Below, piece after piece: positions 1-6,912 of a stretch of DNA of 64,000 bases; positions within the stretch are counted from its first letter, which is position 1; each line of letters starts with the position of its first letter. The stretch covers positions 1,364,001 to 1,428,000 of the forward strand of contig NZ_CP116939.1 in the NCBI RefSeq assembly GCF_050219315.1. The letters run 5' to 3'. Source of the stretch: Megasphaera_A sueciensis (GTDB lineage: Bacteria; Bacillota; Negativicutes; Veillonellales; Megasphaeraceae). Below the pieces are notes generated by a model. The model searched no databases, was not told where the DNA came from, and was given only the letters and a program-made list of their open reading frames with translations. The translations under genes were made by a program, and so were the position numbers.

Positions 1-345
1 TCCCTCGTTCCCAATAAAAAACCACACGACAACAGATTGCATAACCGGCTGTCCTGTGGCTTTATCTAATTCGTGAGCAAGAGCAACTAACAACAATACA
101 ACAATTTTCTTACAAATACCTTTAAATCCTTTTTGGCTGTTTAGTGCCAGGTTTGGATTGATGTAGGCCGCCAAAACTCCTGTAATATAATCAATCGCCA
201 TGGCTACAATAAGAGCTTCAATAATACTGTTCCATCCAATCAAAAAAGTAAATACCGTGCCCGCAACTGACACGGCAGTACCCCATTCAATTTCAGTGTG
301 GACTGGGGCCATCCCTCGAAAAAAATTTACAATCACTTCGATCAT
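1..345 (-). CDS. phage holin (partial, runs off left edge)
   Basis: The reading frame starts at ATG 345 and stays open to base 1, giving 115 residues without a stop. It has three hydrophobic stretches, around residues 20-37, 38-57 and 78-92, separated by short polar loops. The segment AMAIDYITGVLAAY followed by a conserved Asn/Lys-rich turn (NSQKGFKGI) is typical of the Bacillus/Clostridium phage holin family (holin 4_1, TcdE/Cph1-like). Such holins oligomerise in the inner membrane and release the endolysin at lysis. The start ATG overlaps the TGA of the upstream zinc-ribbon gene (ATGA), so translation is probably coupled. An endolysin gene would be expected just left of the window. The family call rests on composition and motif pattern only. 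Confidence 0.8.
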   Translation of the reverse strand, partial: MIEVIVNFFRGMAPVHTEIEWGTAVSVAGTVFTFLIGWNSIIEALIVAMAIDYITGVLAAYINPNLALNSQKGFKGICKKIVVLLLVALAHELDKATGQPVMQSVVVWFFIGNEG

Positions 346-494
346 TTAGTTTCCTCCGTTGTAGTTATATTTTTAACAGTTTCTTCTTGTGCTGCAGCTT
401 GCATAATTTTTGCCCGGATTGATTCCGGGCATTTTTCATTGGTACAATATCCAGCATCATCCAATTTTTTACCGCAAAATTTACATCTAGCCAT
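342..494 (-). CDS. 50-aa zinc-ribbon microprotein upstream of holin
   Basis: This is a 50-residue frame from ATG 494 to TGA 342. The N-terminal half is MARCKFCGKKLDDAGYCTN followed by EKCP, which places four cysteines (C4, C7, C17, C22) in a compact zinc-ribbon-like arrangement. The C-terminal half is charged and probably unstructured. Its start lies inside the end of the preceding fibre-region gene (overlap 487-494), and its stop overlaps the holin start. Tight overlap on both sides and a Cys spacing that makes structural sense argue for a real gene despite the size. The function is unknown; small zinc ribbons are common near phage lysis genes. Confidence 0.65.
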   Translation of the reverse strand: MARCKFCGKKLDDAGYCTNEKCPESIRAKIMQAAAQEETVKNITTTEETK

Positions 495-933
495 TATTAA
501 TCGCCTCCAATTCTGCCGTATAAGCGGCCATTAACTCTGTATATTCTGTTTGTAATTCCGTCACGGTTGCTGTATCTCCAGCCAATGTAGCCGTAGCCAA
601 TGCATCTTTTAGCTCTACAATCTGCGGTTCATACTTGGCCGCCACCACAGATGCTTGTGATGCTTTCTTTTCTGCTGCCGTAGGTTCTGGGGCTATATAC
701 TCAATTGGTTTCCCGCTCGTCATATCCCGCACATATCCGGCAAGATATTGATTGTAAATATCCGCGGTCAGAATCTCAACCACAGCCGCGTCCGTAAACT
801 TGTTTTTGGCACTGGCTATTATATCTGCCGCTTTGCCGTCATCCGGCCCGCAAGAGGATATATCGCATCCTATGCGCTTCCCGGCGCTGTCAAACGCACA
901 TACATAATAGTTAACGTTACTTGCAAAACTCAT
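487..933 (-). CDS. tail-fibre-region protein, possible fibre assembly factor
   Basis: This 148-residue protein lies between the tail-fibre gene and the lysis genes, the usual place for a fibre chaperone or distal fibre accessory protein. The N-terminal ~60 residues look like a beta-rich domain (NVNYYVCAFDSAG...). A Pro-rich hinge (EYIAPEPTAAEKK) leads into an Ala/Glu/Thr-rich helical C-terminus that could form a coiled coil. This hinge-plus-helix layout is common in phage tail fibre assembly-type proteins, but I recognise no definite family. The start ATG 933 has an upstream AGGAGATGG-type ribosome site. Confidence 0.6.
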   Translation of the reverse strand: MSFASNVNYYVCAFDSAGKRIGCDISSCGPDDGKAADIIASAKNKFTDAAVVEILTADIYNQYLAGYVRDMTSGKPIEYIAPEPTAAEKKASQASVVAAKYEPQIVELKDALATATLAGDTATVTELQTEYTELMAAYTAELEAINNG

Positions 934-978
934 ACTTCCATCTCCTGTATAATTAAAATAAAAAAGGTGTGTGATACT

Positions 979-1217
979 ATGCGTAAGCCTAACGGCTACG
1001 GCAGCATCAAAAAATTATCCGGCAACCGGCGGCGGCCGTTTGTTTTTTGCGTGTCTGAAGACGGACGACAAAAGCCGGTGGAATATTTTACCAACCAAGT
1101 GGACGCGGAAATTTATCAGGCAGATTATAACAAAATCCATTATCATCGCTCCCTTCCAGGCCATAAAGTTACATTTGCAGAATTATATCATCGCTGGCTC
1201 CCGGCCCATATTGAACA
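979..1217 (+). pseudogene. truncated tyrosine integrase, N-terminal fragment
   Basis: A plus-strand frame from ATG 979 lies between two minus-strand fibre-region genes. It begins MRKPNGYGSIKKLSGNRRR, continues with an RPFVFCVSEDGRQ beta-hairpin and YFTNQVDAEIYQADYNK, and reaches TFAELYHRWLPAHIEHY. This order matches the arm-binding (AP2-like) domain and the first helix of the core-binding domain of Tn916/Lachnospiraceae-type tyrosine integrases. Similarity stops near 1215. From there the frame (open to 1371) is only the antisense of the fibre gene's end. No catalytic domain is present, so it cannot be an active recombinase. I infer a remnant of another integrative element or of a recombination event. 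The prophage's own integrase at 38-39 kb has a different N-terminus. Confidence 0.7.
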
Positions 1218-1745
1218 TTACCGTCCAATTACTATAAAACTGAATGTAGGGATTGAATTTGTTATTATGGTCCCTAATCCACTGATACCTCTTCCGCGTG
1301 CTTCCAACGTTGATAAATTAATGATTCTGGCTCCGATTATAGACTGCGGAAAATTTCCGTCATCAGTATAAAAGTCAGTACATACTGGCCAGGCCCAATC
1401 AGTAAACGTAATCGGTAATATTTGTGCAACATGGTTATTAGTTTCGCATGAAGTACTTCCCCACTGTATAATTAGGCCGCCAAATAAATCGCCGAATTTA
1501 ACATACCCGTTTTGTGCGATATTATACTGCACCCCCGTGGCATTAAATACCAGTTTCACCAGCTTGGCCATGAGACTATCTGAAGTAATACTGCTGATCG
1601 TACTTGCTAATACATTGCTGGCAAGATGTGCAATCACGCCCTGCCCAAAATCTGTTACCTGGGCATGTTCTGTTTCCGGATGTAACGTATCATAAGATGA
1701 CGTTGTTTTATTGTACCGATGGAAAATTGATTTTAATACGGACAT
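1218..1745 (-). CDS. tail fibre protein, gp53-like C-terminal domain
   Basis: This 175-residue protein starts at ATG 1745, preceded by AAAGGAGT. The C-terminal half contains NGYVKFGDLFGGLIIQWG, a Trp-rich segment (TFTDWAWPVCTDFYTD) and an end reading FSFIVIGR. That pattern is typical of the gp53-like tail fibre C-terminal domain, which usually ends in an aromatic residue after Ile-Gly; here the last residue is Arg. The function is presumably host-receptor contact at the tail tip. The stop codon abuts a truncated integrase fragment on the other strand, so the 3' end of this gene may have been rearranged. Confidence 0.75.
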   Translation of the reverse strand: MSVLKSIFHRYNKTTSSYDTLHPETEHAQVTDFGQGVIAHLASNVLASTISSITSDSLMAKLVKLVFNATGVQYNIAQNGYVKFGDLFGGLIIQWGSTSCETNNHVAQILPITFTDWAWPVCTDFYTDDGNFPQSIIGARIINLSTLEARGRGISGLGTIITNSIPTFSFIVIGR

Positions 1746-1793
1746 AGTACGTACTCCTTTCAAATATCAAAAAAGCAGACCCGCTTAAGTCTG

Positions 1794-2102
1794 CTACGTT
1801 GTAATTTCTATGACATTTACGTCGGTTCCGGTCGGGGATGTATTGGCGATATAGACGTTTTCCCATGGCACTTCAATCCACACGGACGATCCCGCCGATG
1901 CCTGTACGGAACAAGTCACATCAGACGGGCACCGGATATATTCCAGATCATTCCATGCCGTACTTCCATCGCCGCATTTTACATACTTTGTATCCGTTTC
2001 TATCCCAAGTTCGCCATTTAGAAGCACTTTGTTACTTGCCGCCCACTCTGCAGCCGTTCCTGTTGCCGTTTCTAATCGTCCTTTAACTCGAATAATCGAC
2101 AT
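1794..2102 (-). CDS. short Mtd_N-like tail protein
   Basis: This 102-residue protein begins at ATG 2102 after GGAGGT. Residues 5-55 (RVKGRLETATGTAAEWAAS, then NGELGIETDTKYVKCGDGS with WNDLEYI) follow the pattern of the N-terminal trimerisation domain of Mtd-type phage fibres and hyaluronidase-like tail proteins. The remaining ~45 residues are a small beta-rich domain. A related domain opens the next gene upstream, so this is probably a duplicated fibre-attachment module. No reverse transcriptase or template repeat is present nearby, so a diversity-generating system is not indicated. Confidence 0.65.
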   Translation of the reverse strand: MSIIRVKGRLETATGTAAEWAASNKVLLNGELGIETDTKYVKCGDGSTAWNDLEYIRCPSDVTCSVQASAGSSVWIEVPWENVYIANTSPTGTDVNVIEITT

Positions 2103-2113
2103 ACCGATACCTC

Positions 2114-3220
2114 CTACGTAGAGGCGGATCCACCATCAAGTATAAGGACATCTCCGGATGGGACAAATAATTTTGATGTAGATAGACTGGCAGCTGCCAT
2201 TTTCGCATCGGTGATAGCGCCATCGGCAATTTTGGCCGCTGTGACGGATCCGTCAGCAATTTTAGTCGTGGACACCTTGCCAGCACCAATGGTCGGATTC
2301 GGGTACGATCCCGTCAAATCTCCGCCGGCTGAACCACTAGGAGGCATACTGGCCGGCATCGGATGTTTATGATCGGCTCTTGCAACAGAGGCACTGGTAC
2401 CGATAGCCCCGGCATCACCGACTGTTTCCGTTGCCGGCATAACGGTTGCCAAACTGGCATTAAATGCGGAATTCTTTGTTGCAATCTTCGGTTCATATGT
2501 ACTTGCAGCCGTGTCAGAGGTTATATATCCTTTGGCCGTAATAGCCTGTTCTGTACGCAAGGGTGTCATGGCTTTCGTATTATCCGTACCCGCCGTTGCT
2601 TCCGCTTGACTGGCGATATCCAATGGATTAGAAACGGAAACATAGGCAGTACCACTCCACCGATATTCACAAGCCTTTGCATCTGCTGTCGAACTGATAT
2701 CAATATAAATTTTCCCGCCCTCACCGGTTATGACCGTGACGTGTGTTGATTCTTTATAAAATTTTCCGCTGTAGTAATAGCCCTCAATAATATCATCCAC
2801 ATAACTTGGCAGTTGGCTGGATGGCACCTGCCCGGAACTGTCCAATGTGGCCACACCGTTAGCCACGCCTTTTTGTGATGTAGGAATCTTATCACTATCA
2901 GAAATGGTGATATTTCCCGTACCGTCAAAGGATACGCCGTTAATCGTCCGTGCTGTCGCCAGTTTATCTGCAGTCTTCACAACACCATCCGCACTGCCTT
3001 TATAGTCCGATATCTTCATACAACTTGCCAGCGCGCTTTCAATGGATCCTGTAAAATAAGGGAGCGAACTATATGCCGTGACACCATCTCCGAATTTAAG
3101 TTTTTTAGTGTCTGTCTCATACGCAAATTCCGCTGCCAGCAGAACCAAATTAGACGTTGCGAAATTAGCTGCTGTATCAGCCCGTGCTGTCAACCTTGCC
3201 ACTACTGCATTATTAGCCAT
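2114..3220 (-). CDS. major tail fibre protein
   Basis: This is a 368-residue modular fibre. ATG 3220 is chosen because GGAGG lies 8 bases upstream; the longer frame lacks a good site. Residues ~8-52 carry an Mtd_N-like domain (ARADTAANFATSNLVLLAAE, then DTKKLKFGDGVTAYSSLPYF). The middle contains repeated fibre motifs, including GNITISDSDKIPTSQKGVANG followed by a phage-fibre shaft region. The end has GGDLTGSYPNPTIGAGKV followed by degenerate repeats (KIADGSVTAAKIADGAITDAK) typical of trimeric fibre shafts. The gene overlaps the end of the upstream collagen-like gene by 8 bases. It is likely a receptor-binding or adhesin component. Confidence 0.75.
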   Translation of the reverse strand: MANNAVVARLTARADTAANFATSNLVLLAAEFAYETDTKKLKFGDGVTAYSSLPYFTGSIESALASCMKISDYKGSADGVVKTADKLATARTINGVSFDGTGNITISDSDKIPTSQKGVANGVATLDSSGQVPSSQLPSYVDDIIEGYYYSGKFYKESTHVTVITGEGGKIYIDISSTADAKACEYRWSGTAYVSVSNPLDIASQAEATAGTDNTKAMTPLRTEQAITAKGYITSDTAASTYEPKIATKNSAFNASLATVMPATETVGDAGAIGTSASVARADHKHPMPASMPPSGSAGGDLTGSYPNPTIGAGKVSTTKIADGSVTAAKIADGAITDAKMAAASLSTSKLFVPSGDVLILDGGSAST

Positions 3221-3629
3221 TTGCATTACCTCCTGAAATATATTCAATAGCGTTAAAATCCCGGCCGACACAATAATATTTCAAACTATCATCGTCCCAC
3301 CGGTACGTTGCATTTTCCTTTGTTGCGATATAGACAATATCTGGATTGCCGACTTTGGGAAACGAATAAATGTCAGCATATTGAACTTGTCTTACATTTT
3401 CAATACGTTTCAGCCATTCTGCTTCCGTGCCGACAAATCCATGATCCACGGCAACCGCATAGGCGCTTTTCCCATCGGCTCCTACATTGCCGGTATCACC
3501 TTTGTCCCCCTTATCGCCTTTATCACCCTTGGCAACTGCTCCCAAGCTGGCGTCTACACTACCACCAGAAATAATAGCAACCGATAAAGAAGCAGCTGTT
3601 TCTTTCAAATCTCCTTGTAAGTCTGACAT
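3213..3629 (-). CDS. collagen-like tail fibre segment
   Basis: This 138-residue protein starts at ATG 3629 after GAGGTGA. Residues ~33-50 contain KGDKGDKGDKGDTG, a Gly-X-Y collagen-like repeat that forms trimeric stalks in phage fibres. The KSAYAVAVDHGFVGTEAEWL that follows is a recurring connector in such fibres. The C-terminal half is a small domain with YADIYSFPKVGNPDIVYIA. The short repeat length makes it a linker rather than a full stalk. It sits between a small Ig-like protein gene and the main fibre gene. Confidence 0.7.
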   Translation of the reverse strand: MSDLQGDLKETAASLSVAIISGGSVDASLGAVAKGDKGDKGDKGDTGNVGADGKSAYAVAVDHGFVGTEAEWLKRIENVRQVQYADIYSFPKVGNPDIVYIATKENATYRWDDDSLKYYCVGRDFNAIEYISGGNANG

Positions 3630-3633
3630 ATAC

Positions 3634-3957
3634 TCACCTCGTTACATCCGGCCTGACATAGTAGTTATACGGTCCAAACGTTTTGACTTGTGCCTTGCCA
3701 TATTCATCCGTATACTGCACTTCAATATCATATACGTAGGTGCCATATGCCAACGTATTGGTGTCGTCATGCTCAAACGTAACCATTCCGGAATTCACTG
3801 TTTTTTGCAATACAGGAACCTCATCGTCAAACGTTTTTTTCGCCGTGAACGTTGCCGTGTATTTTTCTATCAGAACCCCATCTACTGTAGGCGCAAACGC
3901 AACAGTTCCCGTATCACCCCGGGTATGATAGATGCAATTATTAATTGTTTTTAACAT
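3634..3957 (-). CDS. small beta-sandwich baseplate/fibre protein
   Basis: This 107-residue protein lies in the fibre/baseplate operon. It begins MLKTINNCIYHTRGDTGTV and continues through an alternating hydrophobic, beta-rich sequence (KYTATFTAKKTF, GTYVYDIEVQYTDEYGKAQ) to YNYYVRPDVTR. The layout resembles the N-terminal beta-sandwich of upper-baseplate (BppU-like) proteins that connect fibres to the tail. I cannot name a family securely. It lies 4 bases upstream of the collagen-like gene. Confidence 0.5.
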   Translation of the reverse strand: MLKTINNCIYHTRGDTGTVAFAPTVDGVLIEKYTATFTAKKTFDDEVPVLQKTVNSGMVTFEHDDTNTLAYGTYVYDIEVQYTDEYGKAQVKTFGPYNYYVRPDVTR

Positions 3958-3968
3958 ATACCATCACC

Positions 3969-4478
3969 TCAACTGACAATTTCGCACCACAAGCCATTAT
4001 CGATCATGGATGCTGGCTTATTGGCGGTCGTCGTTACCCGTACTGTATCGGAAACAAGCTGCCGGATATCGGTATGCGCTGCAGTGTCCTTATTATGCGC
4101 GCCTATATCCGTTCCGATCTTGGTACGAATAGCTTCATGGGCCGTTGCGTCTTTATTATGGGTGACTATGTCAGTACCAATTTTAGTACGAATATCATTA
4201 TGTGCTGCCCCATCCTTGTTATGACCGACTATTGCGGTATCAAGATTGTCATCGGCTTCCTTTTTACATGCATCTATATCTTCTTTCAGGCGCTCATCAT
4301 TACTAAAAAGCTGACTGGCCATTGCATTTTCCAAGTCATACCGCACCGGATCATTTGCCATCCGCTGCGGGAATCCGTCCGTATTATACTCAATAGTATT
4401 ATCGATTCCGTCTTCTGGCCGTGTTTGATTCCCGATAACCTTAGGGAACAAGCTCAACCACTTACTAAGATAGCTCAT
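3969..4478 (-). CDS. tail protein with 21-residue tandem repeats
   Basis: This 169-residue protein sits between the DUF2313 baseplate gene and the fibre genes; its start ATG overlaps the TGA of the upstream gene at 4478. Residues ~85-145 hold three copies of a 21-residue unit beginning HNKD, with AH about six residues later and IRTKIGTDI near the end; the third copy is degenerate. Such heptad-compatible repeats probably build a fibre shaft whose length varies with copy number. The N-terminal part (SKWLSLFPKVIGNQTRPED) is probably the baseplate attachment segment. Function is inferred from position. Confidence 0.6.
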   Translation of the reverse strand: MSYLSKWLSLFPKVIGNQTRPEDGIDNTIEYNTDGFPQRMANDPVRYDLENAMASQLFSNDERLKEDIDACKKEADDNLDTAIVGHNKDGAAHNDIRTKIGTDIVTHNKDATAHEAIRTKIGTDIGAHNKDTAAHTDIRQLVSDTVRVTTTANKPASMIDNGLWCEIVS

Positions 4479-5020
4479 TATCCATCACTCCATTCCGTAT
4501 TACTGGACCCATAGGTGTAGGTGCCGTCAAAATTAATATGCCCGTTCCAACTATAGCCGGTGTAAATATTCATTCCCAAATGAGCCGGCTTAGATGTCAA
4601 AATTTGCTTTCGCATTTCCTGCATCATACCAGCATCTTTACAAGTCGTATATAAGTTGAAATAATATAGATCATTATGTTCTTCAACGTATCCAGCTCCG
4701 TACGTTTGTACAATTTGATTCATCGCATCAACGGTACTGGTACGGGCACCGCGTATTTTTTCCAGTAACTTATTCCGTCTGTACTCATACGTATCATTCG
4801 TTCCCGGAGACAGATTATAGACCCGTTCCCAATCATCAAGCCCCCAAGTGGCACTGCTGGCAAATAATTGCTTTGTCATATCAATAATTTCCAGTCTAAG
4901 TTTTTCATGCTCCCAGGACAAAGCACCTTGCAACAGTGTAAAGACGGGGTCTTCTGCAAGAAAATCAGGCAAATACCGCTGTACATTAACCGGCGTTGTT
5001 CTCAAGAGTTCAAACGTCAT
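4478..5020 (-). CDS. baseplate protein, DUF2313 (YmfQ/Mu gp48-like)
   Basis: This 180-residue protein begins MTFELLRTTPVNVQRYLPDFL and carries an N-terminal helical domain (DPVFTLLQGALSWEHEKLRLEI), then LDDWERVYNL and YRRNKLLEKIRG, the core pattern of DUF2313 baseplate wedge proteins of Mu-like and PBSX-like phages. It ends in a Gly/Tyr-rich tail. The start overlaps the end of the gpJ-like gene (ATGA type). Its position after gpJ and before the fibres matches the canonical contractile-tail order. Confidence 0.85.
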   Translation of the reverse strand: MTFELLRTTPVNVQRYLPDFLAEDPVFTLLQGALSWEHEKLRLEIIDMTKQLFASSATWGLDDWERVYNLSPGTNDTYEYRRNKLLEKIRGARTSTVDAMNQIVQTYGAGYVEEHNDLYYFNLYTTCKDAGMMQEMRKQILTSKPAHLGMNIYTGYSWNGHINFDGTYTYGSSNTEWSDG

Positions 5021-6054
5021 GAGATGGTCACCGTCCCAAGAGTGGCAATTTCTTCTGACGTCAATGCAATATTTGCTGTCCCATCATTTATTTTTAAATT
5101 TGAGTAATCATTTACTCCGTTATCACTTAATAAAATCGCTCCGATTTTTGCAATAGACACGTAGCCGGTATCTGACGAATTAATAATATTCTTTTCAATG
5201 GTAATAAAGTAATTTTTCACATTTTCTTTAAACGTTGATTCATTCAAGGTTCCATCAATAGAAACGGATATATTAATGGCTTTGGGCGCAGCGCTGGCGA
5301 CGGTAACGGTTGCCCCAATAGGGCGCACCGTTTCAACATAAGCCGCAACGCTTTGAACTAACGTATCGCTTGCTTGTTCATAGTTATAATTGACAATAAC
5401 AACTTTAACCGTTCCAGGGCCATCCCATAACGGGATCACTTTAGCAGATCCCACGCCTGAAACGCTGGTGGCCCACTCCATATAATGATATTTGTTTCCG
5501 GACGTTCCCGGAGTCCGCACATGCGTAAGGTATCGGCTCAACAGACTGCTATCATCTTCCTCATCGTATCCATCATGCATGGCTTCGGCATTGACAACGC
5601 CGGTAATGCCGGGTATCGACATGGGAATAACTGTAATTTCCCCGGCTGCCACATTCCCGTCTGCCCCGGCGATGACAGCCTGCACAGCTACGTCCGTGCT
5701 GCCGGAAATCGTCACGGTTGCCAGCGTTTTAAATTGTGTACTGGCTGCCGTGGCAAAAATACTCCCCGTAGGAAGCGTTCCACTCCCTTTGACTGTAACC
5801 GTTCCCGTTGCACTAACTGCCGATTTTCTAATAATGCCCGCTTCAGCCGCCCGCCTGGTAAGATAATCACCCCAGCTGGTATCCGCAAACGCCGCCTTGT
5901 ATAATTGCTCCAGCTCCACTTCTGCTTTGGCAAATTCAATACTATTTGAGGAAAATATATCATATTCAAACGTTCCCTCAAATTTGCTGGCAGCCGTCGT
6001 ACTTTTGATTTGCAATTCTTCTAATATATCAGCTTGTTCTCTGGCACTATACAT
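5017..6054 (-). CDS. baseplate J-like protein
   Basis: This 345-residue protein matches the baseplate J (Mu gp47, P2 gpJ, PBSX XkdT) family. The N-terminal helical region has SNSIEFAKAEVELEQLYKAAF and GDYLTRRAAEAGI. A beta-rich middle carries AVQAVIAGADGNVAAGEI and DEEDDSSLLSRYL, and HYMEWATSVSGVGSAKV with the PGTVKVVIV segment follows. J proteins are the wedge component that contacts the sheath and triggers contraction. The gene overlaps XkdS-like upstream (8 bases) and DUF2313 downstream (4 bases), so the baseplate cassette is translationally coupled. Confidence 0.92.
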   Translation of the reverse strand: MYSAREQADILEELQIKSTTAASKFEGTFEYDIFSSNSIEFAKAEVELEQLYKAAFADTSWGDYLTRRAAEAGIIRKSAVSATGTVTVKGSGTLPTGSIFATAASTQFKTLATVTISGSTDVAVQAVIAGADGNVAAGEITVIPMSIPGITGVVNAEAMHDGYDEEDDSSLLSRYLTHVRTPGTSGNKYHYMEWATSVSGVGSAKVIPLWDGPGTVKVVIVNYNYEQASDTLVQSVAAYVETVRPIGATVTVASAAPKAINISVSIDGTLNESTFKENVKNYFITIEKNIINSSDTGYVSIAKIGAILLSDNGVNDYSNLKINDGTANIALTSEEIATLGTVTIS

Positions 6055-6484
6055 TGACGTTCACCTCCCCATACACGGTCGTAATATCTACCTCACAAAC
6101 CACTTTATCACCGGTGGCCGTAAATTCGACCGAATCGACGCTGGTAATATATGGATTCACCATTAAACACTCAATAATAATCCGCTTAATTTCGCTGTAC
6201 CGCTCCTGCACGCCCATGACTTTGCCAATAAATGGCTTTACTTCGATGCCATACTGCCAACTGTAGGCAAGGTATTGATACCGTTCCGTCTGCAGAGCTT
6301 TATATACCCACACTTTTACGGCTTCCACACCCTCGACCATGATATGTTGTCCATTCCCGTTGTATAGGAAACAGTTTTTCTCGAAATCCCAAGCATATTC
6401 CCGACACATTGACAGATTATCTTCTGTTGCCGTTGTATCCGTCATACCAGACCCGGTCCCTACAAAAGGAAATTCCTCACTCAT
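6047..6484 (-). CDS. baseplate wedge protein, DUF2634 (XkdS-like)
   Basis: This 145-residue protein has the DUF2634 pattern: GVEAVKVWVYKALQTERYQYL in the middle, then GIEVKPFIGK, EIKRIIIECLMVNPYITSV and a C-terminal strand pair ending VYGEVNVNV. It corresponds to T4 gp25/XkdS-type wedge proteins that nucleate the sheath at the baseplate. Start and stop overlap the neighbouring DUF2577 and gpJ genes. Confidence 0.85.
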   Translation of the reverse strand: MSEEFPFVGTGSGMTDTTATEDNLSMCREYAWDFEKNCFLYNGNGQHIMVEGVEAVKVWVYKALQTERYQYLAYSWQYGIEVKPFIGKVMGVQERYSEIKRIIIECLMVNPYITSVDSVEFTATGDKVVCEVDITTVYGEVNVNV

Positions 6485-6906
6485 AGCTTCACCACCTTAT
6501 CCTCAATGATATACAGCTGTGCATCTTGTCCATATACCGGGATCACACTTACTCTGTCGCCTACTTTTAATGTGTCGGTATAAATGATCGTATCGGTATA
6601 ATCATTGTTGATATCATGATTATGACTTTCATACGCCGCATCGCCGCTGCCGCCGCCGCGGTTTTGCGTGGCACTAACAATGTGCCCTTTTCCTGTACGT
6701 TGATATCCAATGAGCAAATATTCAGAAATATAGACATCCTCTTTGGTAAGTTCGATGTTATTCACCATTACTTTGATATCCGGCGGCGGGGCTGTCACAA
6801 TACCAATCATAGTGCCCTGTGGTCGTTCTTCCTGCGCTATTCCATGCATGGTATGGACCATCTTTGCCATAGATTGCGCTGCGGTTGGTGTATTTTTGGT
6901 TCCCAT
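6481..6906 (-). CDS. DUF2577 tail protein (XkdR-like)
   Basis: This 141-residue protein has an N-terminal helix (AAQSMAKMVHTMHGIAQEE), then GTMIGIVTAPPPDIKVMVNNI and a C-terminal GDRVSVIPVYGQDAQLYIIEDKV, an OB-like barrel seen in the DUF2577/XkdR family of PBSX-type tails. It lies between the XkdQ-like hub gene and the XkdS-like wedge gene, its usual place. It probably contributes to the baseplate spike or hub. Confidence 0.8.
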   Translation of the reverse strand: MGTKNTPTAAQSMAKMVHTMHGIAQEERPQGTMIGIVTAPPPDIKVMVNNIELTKEDVYISEYLLIGYQRTGKGHIVSATQNRGGGSGDAAYESHNHDINNDYTDTIIYTDTLKVGDRVSVIPVYGQDAQLYIIEDKVVKL

Positions 6907-6912
6907 TGTGGA

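Noticed and set aside
1218..1371. C-terminal half of the plus-strand integrase fragment as a real protein domain
   Set aside because: From about 1218 the frame is the exact antisense of the fibre gene and no longer resembles an integrase.
1794..3220. Diversity-generating retroelement, because of Mtd_N-like fibre domains
   Set aside because: No reverse transcriptase, template repeat or variable repeat was found in the window; Mtd_N-like domains are common in ordinary fibres.
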